5,342 nt of DNA from an uncultured bacterium (GTDB lineage Bacteria > Actinomycetota > Coriobacteriia > Coriobacteriales > Coriobacteriaceae). The notes beneath the pieces were generated by a model. The model was not told where the DNA came from. It did not search any database and saw only the letters and a list, made by a program, of their open reading frames with translations. The position numbers were made by a program, and so were the translations under genes. The stretch is taken from contig CAJMNP010000074.1 of NCBI GenBank assembly GCA_905214895.1, positions 1 to 5,342 of the forward strand. The letters run 5' to 3'. Within the stretch, counting starts at the first letter, position 1; each line of letters starts with the position of its first letter. Shown in pieces: positions 1-4,306 of the stretch.

Positions 1-38
1 TCCTCGAGAAGTGGGACCGCGGCGAGTATCACGACTAA
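1..38 (+). CDS. 3' end of an unidentified upstream gene (partial)
   Basis: Reading from base 3, an open frame encodes LEKWDRGEYHD and stops at TAA (36-38). The charged, tryptophan- and tyrosine-containing tail looks like a genuine protein C-terminus. The position of the composite repeat just 4 nt after this stop parallels the second copy after lacC, which supports this as a real gene end. Only 11 residues are visible, so no family or function can be assigned. The gene may or may not belong to the same sugar-use locus. Confidence 0.5.
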   Translation, partial: LEKWDRGEYHD

Positions 39-42
39 GGAG

Positions 43-190
43 GTTACGCGGTTTTGCCAAACCGCGTAACGGGTCGACGCTGCGCGGCGCTCAGGCACCC
101 CATCTCGCCGCTCAAACCGTCGCTCGCGTACATGAAGTACGCGTCGCTCCTCTTTCGCGGCGACCTGGGGCACCTGAGCGCCGCTCGCTG
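43..190. repeat. Composite palindromic repeat, copy 1 (head hairpin + 101-nt hairpin)
   Basis: The element has three parts. The head hairpin (43-70) has perfect 12-bp arms, GTTACGCGGTTT and AAACCGCGTAAC, around the loop TGCC. A 13-nt linker follows (71-83, GGGTCGACGCTGC). The long hairpin (84-184) folds about one axis centred on base 134: 84-95 pairs with 173-184, 98-102 with 166-170, 105-111 with 157-163, and 125-131 with 137-143. Two 2x2 mismatches and a 13x13 internal loop separate the helices, and the apical loop is ATGAA. The copy ends in CCGCTCGCTG (181-190). A second copy with the same head, linker and tail lies at 2291-2436. No T-run follows either stem, so this is not a classical intrinsic terminator. 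It resembles a REP-type extragenic element. Its function is unknown; mRNA 3'-end protection or mobilisation by a transposase are possibilities only. Confidence 0.85.
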
Positions 191-415
191 ACGTAGGGGG
201 TACCAGCAGGGTTACCGCTGTTGTTGCGAAGCTTTCTGGTTCAGTAAGCTGCTCCGATAACACGTTTGCTTGCTGAGCTTGTGGGCTTCGTTTTGGCGGG
301 ACCCGGTATTCTGCAGCTTTTCAATTGACGGCTCGCGTTTCTGTGAGGGGGCGCGGGCCGGTTTTCTATCAGCCCTATTGACTTGGCGGGCTGTCGTAAG
401 AAAGGGAAGGCTCCT
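191..415 (+). other. Leader region of the epimerase-lacC operon; no gene seen
   Basis: Together with the repeat before it, this makes 377 bp without a gene. No small ORF here has a convincing ribosome site. Good -35-like hexamers occur at 325-330 (TTGACG) and 378-383 (TTGACT), but neither has a matching -10 about 17 nt downstream. A weak pair, TTTCTG (233-238) and GATAAC (256-261) with a 17-nt gap, is the best remaining sigma-70 candidate. A small inverted repeat, CAGCCC (370-375) and GGGCTG (388-393), lies just upstream of the ribosome site and could be an operator or leader hairpin. The operon promoter probably lies here, but I cannot place it. Confidence 0.4.
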
Positions 416-1297
416 ATGGAGTTTGTTCTTGATAACGGTTTGATTCGTGTGGCGTTGACCACGGCGGGCGGGTCGTTCACTTCTATTGCGGCCAACGGCC
501 GCGAGTACCTGTGGCAGGGTGACCCGGCGGTCTGGTCGGGCCAGGCACCCATTTGCTTCCCGATTTGCGGCGGCCTTCGTGACGGTCACGCAATGACCAT
601 GGGCGGCCGCGAGGTAAAGCTCGCCCGCCACGGATTTGCTCGCAAGCAGGAGTGGAAGCTCGAGGAGCAGAGCGACAACATGGTTGCGCTGAGCCTAAGC
701 TCTGCCGACCATGCCGAGTTGCTTGAGCAGTACCCGTATCCGTTTAAGATCGTCGCGCGCTACACGATCGATGCGGCTAAGGTGGCCGTGTCGTACGAGG
801 TGACCAATGAGGGCACCGAGGATATGCCATTCTTTGTGGGCGGTCACCCCGGCTTTAAGTGCCCGCTCGACGAGGGCGAGTCCTATGACGATTATGAGCT
901 TCGTTTTGAGCAGCGTGAGGCCACCGAGCTCTGTACTGCCGTTCCCTCGACTGGCCTGATTGATGTTGAGCATCGCAGCAAGAACCCCATGATCGACCAG
1001 AGCCTGCCGCTTACCCACGAACTCTTCGACTTCGCGGAGACCATCTTTGACGTGCTCGAGAGCCGCGTGGTTACGCTGACCAAGAAAACCGAGGACAAGG
1101 GCGTGCGCCTGACGTTCCCCGATATGCCGTACCTGATTGTGTGGAGCAAGCCCGAGGGCGACTTTGTGGCTGTTGAACCGTGGGGTGGTCTGTCCACCTG
1201 CTCCGACGAGGACGATATTCTGGAGCACAAACGTGGCTGCCTGGTGGCCAAGCCGGGAGAGACCGTCACTCGCTGCTTTGAGATCGAGATCCTTTAA
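416..1297 (+). CDS. Aldose 1-epimerase, LacX/YeaD-like (galactose mutarotase family)
   Basis: This is a 293-residue cytosolic protein with no signal peptide or membrane segment. Family members interconvert alpha and beta anomers of aldoses such as galactose, giving galactokinase its alpha-anomer. The N-terminus (VLDNGLIRVALTTAGG) and the stretch WSGQAPICFPICGGLRDG (about 40-57) match the LacX type. Conserved family motifs are HGFAR (72-76, His72), GGHPGF (142-147, His144, the likely acid) and VAVEPWGG (251-258, Glu254, the likely base). The length is normal. An open frame begins at TTG 383, but ATG 416 is chosen because AAGGGAAGG (402-410) lies 5 nt before it and the family fold begins there. 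The kinase gene starts 56 nt downstream, so the two are probably co-transcribed. In lactococci lacX sits in the tagatose-phosphate lac operon, which fits the lacC-like neighbour. The exact substrate is not proved; some relatives may act on sugar phosphates. Confidence 0.93.
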   Translation: MEFVLDNGLIRVALTTAGGSFTSIAANGREYLWQGDPAVWSGQAPICFPICGGLRDGHAMTMGGREVKLARHGFARKQEWKLEEQSDNMVALSLSSADHAELLEQYPYPFKIVARYTIDAAKVAVSYEVTNEGTEDMPFFVGGHPGFKCPLDEGESYDDYELRFEQREATELCTAVPSTGLIDVEHRSKNPMIDQSLPLTHELFDFAETIFDVLESRVVTLTKKTEDKGVRLTFPDMPYLIVWSKPEGDFVAVEPWGGLSTCSDEDDILEHKRGCLVAKPGETVTRCFEIEIL

Positions 1298-1342
1298 AGA
1301 GCTATCGTATGTTTGGGGTCGCACACGTCGTGCCCCGGAAAC

Positions 1343-1347
1343 AGGAG
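1343..1347 (+). promoter_or_regulatory. Ribosome binding site fixing the lacC start
   Basis: AGGAG lies 6 nt before ATG 1354. The same frame has an earlier ATG at 1309, only 11 nt after the epimerase stop, but no purine-rich site stands at a proper distance before it. The residues it would add do not look like the PfkB N-terminus (MILTVTMNPSID). The 1354 start is therefore preferred. Confidence 0.8.
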
Positions 1348-1353
1348 TTCAAT

Positions 1354-2289
1354 ATGATTCTGACCGTTACCATGAACCCGTCGATTGATACGCGCTATCA
1401 GCTCGACAAGCTGGTCATTGACGACGTTAACCGCGTCACGCCCGAAAAGACCGCTGGTGGCAAGGGCCTCAACGTGAGCCGTGTGCTGCTGCAACTGGGA
1501 GACGACGTGCTCGCGACTGGTCTGCTTGGCGGCCACATGGGTGCCTATATGGCCGAGCTTATGGATGCCGACGGCGTCAAGAACGACTTTGTGCCCATCG
1601 CCGGTGAGACGCGCATTTGCCTGAATATTCTGCACGAGGGTAATCAGACCGAGCTGCTGGAGAGCGGCCCGCAGATCGCCCCGGCCGAGCTCGAGGCCTT
1701 TACGGCCAAGTTCGCCGAGCTTGCGGCGAAGGCGGACGTTGTGACGCTTTCGGGCTCGCTGCCGCGTGGCGTCGATGCCGGCTACTATGCCGAGCTCGTC
1801 AAGATCGCCGAGGAGGCGGGCGCCAAGGTGCTGCTCGACACTTCGGGTGCATCGCTGGAGGCTGCGCTGGAATCTGACGCTAAGCCTGAGCTCGTGAAGC
1901 CCAACCTGACCGAGATTAACGGCCTGCTGGGTACGTCCTTTACGACCGATGATGTCGATGCCCTGCGCGAGGCGCTTGCCGCCGATGGCCGCTTTGCCGG
2001 TATTCCCTGGGTCGTCGTCTCGATGGGCGCTGCCGGTTCGGTGGGCTTCCATGAGGGCCGCGCGTTCCGCGCCAAGACGCCCGCGATTGCGGCTGTGAAC
2101 GCGACGGGTTCCGGTGACTCGACCATCGCCGGCTTTGCGCATGCCATTGCTGCTGGTGCCGACGACGTCACGGTGCTCAATACCGCCAATACCTGCGGCA
2201 AGCTCAACGCCATGGATCCCAAGACCGGCCACCTGGTCATGGACCGCTGGGACGAGATCTACAACAGCGTTGTCGTGACTGAGCTTTAA
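1354..2289 (+). CDS. lacC: Tagatose-6-phosphate kinase / 1-phosphofructokinase (PfkB family, LacC-like)
   Basis: This is a 311-residue soluble sugar-phosphate kinase, normal for the family. LacC phosphorylates tagatose 6-phosphate to the 1,6-bisphosphate with ATP; the related FruK uses fructose 1-phosphate. The sequence shows the substrate-binding start MNPSID (7-12), the first PfkB signature TAGGKGLNVSRVL (33-45), VTLSGSLPRG (130-139), LVKPNLTE (180-187), and the second signature NATGSGDS (249-256) with the likely catalytic base Asp255 and an anion hole at 252-255. GGKGLN and the overall wording, including the tail KTGHL, recall LacC more than FruK, where GGKGIN is common. LacC enzymes can also accept fructose 1-phosphate, so the physiological substrate is open. 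It is second in a two-gene operon with the epimerase. lacA, lacB and lacD are not visible. The TAA stop (2287-2289) is 1 nt before the second composite repeat. Confidence 0.88.
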   Translation: MILTVTMNPSIDTRYQLDKLVIDDVNRVTPEKTAGGKGLNVSRVLLQLGDDVLATGLLGGHMGAYMAELMDADGVKNDFVPIAGETRICLNILHEGNQTELLESGPQIAPAELEAFTAKFAELAAKADVVTLSGSLPRGVDAGYYAELVKIAEEAGAKVLLDTSGASLEAALESDAKPELVKPNLTEINGLLGTSFTTDDVDALREALAADGRFAGIPWVVVSMGAAGSVGFHEGRAFRAKTPAIAAVNATGSGDSTIAGFAHAIAAGADDVTVLNTANTCGKLNAMDPKTGHLVMDRWDEIYNSVVVTEL

Positions 2290-2290
2290 G

Positions 2291-2436
2291 GTTACGCGGG
2301 TTTACCAACCCGCGTAACGGCTCGACGCTGCGCGGGCCGCATTTGGACAATCTGACGTTCAACTTCAAGGGCGCGACCAGAAGGTCAGCGCCCTTTCGTT
2401 TCGCGTCACCTTGTCTCAAATGCGGCCCGCTCGCTG
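2291..2436. repeat. Composite palindromic repeat, copy 2 (head hairpin + 99-nt hairpin)
   Basis: The head hairpin (2291-2318) has 12-bp arms, GTTACGCGGGTT and AACCCGCGTAAC, with loop TACC. It differs from copy 1 by one compensated pair (T-A to G-C at arm position 10) and in the loop. The linker 2319-2331 (GGCTCGACGCTGC) differs from copy 1 at one base. The long hairpin 2332-2430 pairs 2332-2345 with 2417-2430 (14 bp), 2346-2350 with 2411-2415, 2353-2357 with 2404-2408, 2367-2374 with 2388-2395 and 2375-2378 with 2383-2386, with an AGAA tetraloop. The tail CCGCTCGCTG (2427-2436) is identical to copy 1. Total length is 146 nt against 148, yet the middle shares no obvious sequence with copy 1. 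Its place between convergent operons suggests a 3'-end role, but function is inferred only. Confidence 0.85.
2367..2395 (+). terminator. Terminator-like hairpin at the core of repeat copy 2
   Basis: AAGGGCGC pairs with GCGCCCTT and GACC with GGTC, with one bulged A (2387) and an AGAA loop, giving a 12-bp GC-rich stem. On the + strand it is followed by TTTCGTTTCG (2394-2403), a broken T-tract. It lies 78 nt after the lacC stop and is the best visible candidate for ending the epimerase-lacC transcript. The T-run is poor, so efficiency is uncertain. The stem also forms the tip of the larger palindrome. Confidence 0.5.
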
Positions 2437-2474
2437 TCCGTCCTCTACCTGCGGCGTTGTCTTGCTCCGGATGC

Positions 2475-2546
2475 GGCAGTTAGGGACGTTCCTTTTCTGC
2501 CGGCAGTCTGGGACATTCCTTGGGGTAGTCATTGGGGACGTTCTTT
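2475..2546. repeat. Array of GGGAC(G/A)TTC direct repeats
   Basis: Two 20-nt units, 2475-2494 (GGCAGTTAGGGACGTTCCTT) and 2502-2521 (GGCAGTCTGGGACATTCCTT), match at 17 of 20 bases, 27 nt apart. A third core, GGGGACGTTCTTT (2534-2546), follows about 25 nt later. An inverted fourth copy at 2562-2573 closes the 58-nt palindrome. GGCAG (2475-2479) can also pair with CTGCC (2497-2501). Repeats built on GGGGACG-TTCT cores are scattered in many bacterial genomes, often near Y1-type (REP-associated) transposases; linking this array to them is inference. Confidence 0.7.
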
Positions 2547-2582
2547 AATAACTAGTCGTTTAAGAACGTCCCCGATGACTAC
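2525..2582. repeat. 58-nt near-perfect palindrome
   Basis: Arm 2525-2545 (GTAGTCATTGGGGACGTTCTT plus flank) pairs with 2562-2582 over 21 positions, with a single G-T wobble at 2533/2574. The spacer of about 16 nt contains ACTAGT. Both arms carry the GGGGACGTTCTT core of the adjacent array. Neither side ends in a T-run, so it is not an ordinary terminator. It lies 4 nt from the galT terminator and looks like an inserted REP/MITE-like unit. Confidence 0.85.
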
Positions 2583-2586
2583 ACTC

Positions 2587-2627
2587 AAAAACGGCGCCCG
2601 TCGGCGATGTTGCCGGCGGGCGCCGTT
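2587..2627 (-). terminator. Intrinsic terminator of the galK-galT unit
   Basis: Bases 2590-2606 pair with 2611-2627 (AACGGCGCCCG with CGGGCGCCGTT at the base). This gives a 17-bp, very GC-rich stem with two G-T wobbles and a 4-nt loop. Read on the - strand the stem runs into TTTTT (2591-2587). It begins about 50 nt after the galT stop. On the + strand only GTTGTC follows, so it acts mainly for the leftward transcript. Confidence 0.9.
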
Positions 2628-2677
2628 GTCATGTGGGCGGTTATGTTGTGGCCGCTGATGAGGCTCGAACTCGCATG

Positions 2678-4306
2678 CTACAGCGAGTCGATAAAGCGCT
2701 GCTGGGCGGCACGTCCTGCCTCGTCCCACTTAAAGACACCGGCGTTGTCGAGCACGTGGCCAAACACCACGCCGACCTCCTCGTGCAGGATATCGATGGC
2801 GTTGTCGGCCGTAAGCTCGTCGGCGCGGCGAGCAAAGACGTCCTCGGCCCACGCGGCATGGCTGCGACAAAGATCATCGCCCTCGAGCGCACCGGCAAGA
2901 TCGTAGCTGGCATCGACCTTGGCTGCCAGTAGATGCTCACGGACAGCGCCAAGCTCGGGAACCAGGCGCGGCGGCAGAATGGCCAGGCCCATGACCTCGA
3001 TCAGGCCGATGTTCTCCTTCTTAATGTGGTGGTACTCGGCATGCGGATGGAAAACGCCCAGCGGATGCTCGTCGGTCGTGATGTTGCAGCGAAGCGCCAG
3101 GTAGGCCTCGTAGATTTCGCCGCCGGCATTTCCGCGAGAGTCGACGCGGCGGATGACGGGCGTCACGGTGTTGTGGGCCACGCCGTCGGCTGTGTGCGCG
3201 ATGACGCCTACAGACTCATCGGTCCACTCGCGCCAAGCGAGGATAATCTTCTCGGCAGCGTCGAGCAACTGGGCGCGGTCATGCGAGCGCAGGCGCAGCA
3301 CCGAGAGCGGCCACTGCAGCACGGTACCGCTGACCTGGTCAAAACCGGGCACGCTAAACTGCGAGACCTCGGCGGCATGCATCATGGGGAACTCGTGTGC
3401 GCCGCCCTGGAAGTGGTCGTGCGACAAGATCGAGCCGCCCACGATGGGCAGGTCGGCGTTGGAGCCGATGAAGTAATGCGGGAACAGGTCCACAAAATCG
3501 AGCAGGCAGGTCAGACCCTTGCGGTCGACGTGCATCGGACGATGCTCGGAGCTCATGGCAATGCAGTGCTCATTAAAGTACGCGTACGGGCTGTACTGGA
3601 AACCCCAGCGCTCGCCGTCGAGCTGGATGGGGATAACGCGCAGATTCTGGCGGGCGGGGTGAGCGCCACCGTCGGCTGCGGCGGAGCGTCCGGGGTAGCC
3701 CTCGTTTTCAATGCAGAGCTGACAGGCGGGATACTTCTCGCCCGTGTTCTTTGCGGCGCCGGCCGCGGCAATGTCGCGCGGATCCTTTTCGGGCTTTGAC
3801 AGGTTGATGGTGATCTCCAGGTCGCCCCAGTTGGTGGGGGTGCTCCATTTGATATTGCGCGCGATGGCGGCACGACGCACGTAGCCGGCGTCGCAGCACA
3901 GACCGTAGAACCAGTCGGTCGCGGCGCGGGGCTCGTTGACGCCCATACGGCCGTTGAATTCCTCGTTTACAACCGAAGGCCTCGGCATCAGCACACCCAT
4001 GATGCGCATGGCGATGCGATCGCGGCCCGATGCCGTATCCTCGGCAGCACCGTTGGCAACGGCGGCCTCGGAAAGCGCGGCAAGCGTGCCCTCCAGGTCA
4101 AAATCGGGGAGCGTATCGGGGTGCAAGAGCGAGAGCTTCTCGTTCTGCAGCGCCCAGGCCATATCGAGCGCCGGTCCCGTAGCGCCGATGCACTCCAAAA
4201 TGGTGTTGTAGGCCCAGATGCGGTCGTCCTGTCCGATCATCGATCGGTGGATGGCATACTCAATCAGGCCCTGCGCGGCCTCGCGCACATCAGTCATTAC
4301 AGCCAT
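2678..4306 (-). CDS. galT: UDP-glucose--hexose-1-phosphate uridylyltransferase, class II
   Basis: GalT transfers UMP from UDP-glucose to galactose 1-phosphate, giving UDP-galactose and glucose 1-phosphate, the second Leloir step, in the cytosol. The 542 residues carry the class II hallmarks found in lactobacilli, streptococci and clostridia: YPACQLCIENEGYPGR (192-207, with Cys195 and Cys198), HYFIGSNADLPIVGGSIL (277-294), HDHFQGGAHEFP (296-307) and FHPHAEYHHIKKENIGLIEV (419-438). His296-x-His298-x-Gln300 corresponds to the HxHxQ of class I enzymes, so His298 is the likely uridylylated nucleophile. The protein is somewhat longer than the roughly 490-510 residues I associate with the class. The frame is intact. 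It overlaps the galK stop by 10 nt. An in-frame ATG at 4297 would instead give a TAATG junction and 539 residues; the ribosome site favours 4306. A strong terminator follows the stop. Confidence 0.96.
   Translation of the reverse strand: MAVMTDVREAAQGLIEYAIHRSMIGQDDRIWAYNTILECIGATGPALDMAWALQNEKLSLLHPDTLPDFDLEGTLAALSEAAVANGAAEDTASGRDRIAMRIMGVLMPRPSVVNEEFNGRMGVNEPRAATDWFYGLCCDAGYVRRAAIARNIKWSTPTNWGDLEITINLSKPEKDPRDIAAAGAAKNTGEKYPACQLCIENEGYPGRSAAADGGAHPARQNLRVIPIQLDGERWGFQYSPYAYFNEHCIAMSSEHRPMHVDRKGLTCLLDFVDLFPHYFIGSNADLPIVGGSILSHDHFQGGAHEFPMMHAAEVSQFSVPGFDQVSGTVLQWPLSVLRLRSHDRAQLLDAAEKIILAWREWTDESVGVIAHTADGVAHNTVTPVIRRVDSRGNAGGEIYEAYLALRCNITTDEHPLGVFHPHAEYHHIKKENIGLIEVMGLAILPPRLVPELGAVREHLLAAKVDASYDLAGALEGDDLCRSHAAWAEDVFARRADELTADNAIDILHEEVGVVFGHVLDNAGVFKWDEAGRAAQQRFIDSL

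Noticed and set aside
43..190. CRISPR array or intrinsic terminator for the first repeat
   Set aside because: There are only two distant copies with no regular spacers, so it is not CRISPR. No T-run follows either stem, so it is not a standard intrinsic terminator.
54..191. TTG-initiated 45-codon ORF through repeat copy 1
   Set aside because: It consists of palindromic repeat DNA. Copy 2 conserves neither the start nor the Shine-Dalgarno sequence, so coding is not supported.
325..383. Sigma-70 promoters built on TTGACG (325-330) or TTGACT (378-383)
   Set aside because: Neither has a -10-like hexamer at 16-18 nt; the downstream sequence is G-rich in the first case and is the ribosome site in the second.
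1294..2232. Open - strand frame of 312 codons opposite the kinase gene
   Set aside because: It mirrors the PfkB kinase codons; the composition is Arg/Gly/His-rich without domain features.
2640..2720. tRNA-like 3' arm on the - strand (GAGTTCGAGCC followed by GGCCAC)
   Set aside because: The TTCGA loop lacks a proper 5-bp T stem. No matching 5' acceptor strand or anticodon arm exists upstream, where the galT 3' end is coding.
2933..3799. Open + strand frame of 288 codons opposite galT
   Set aside because: It is antisense to a well-supported class II GalT, with no family motif and no good ribosome site.
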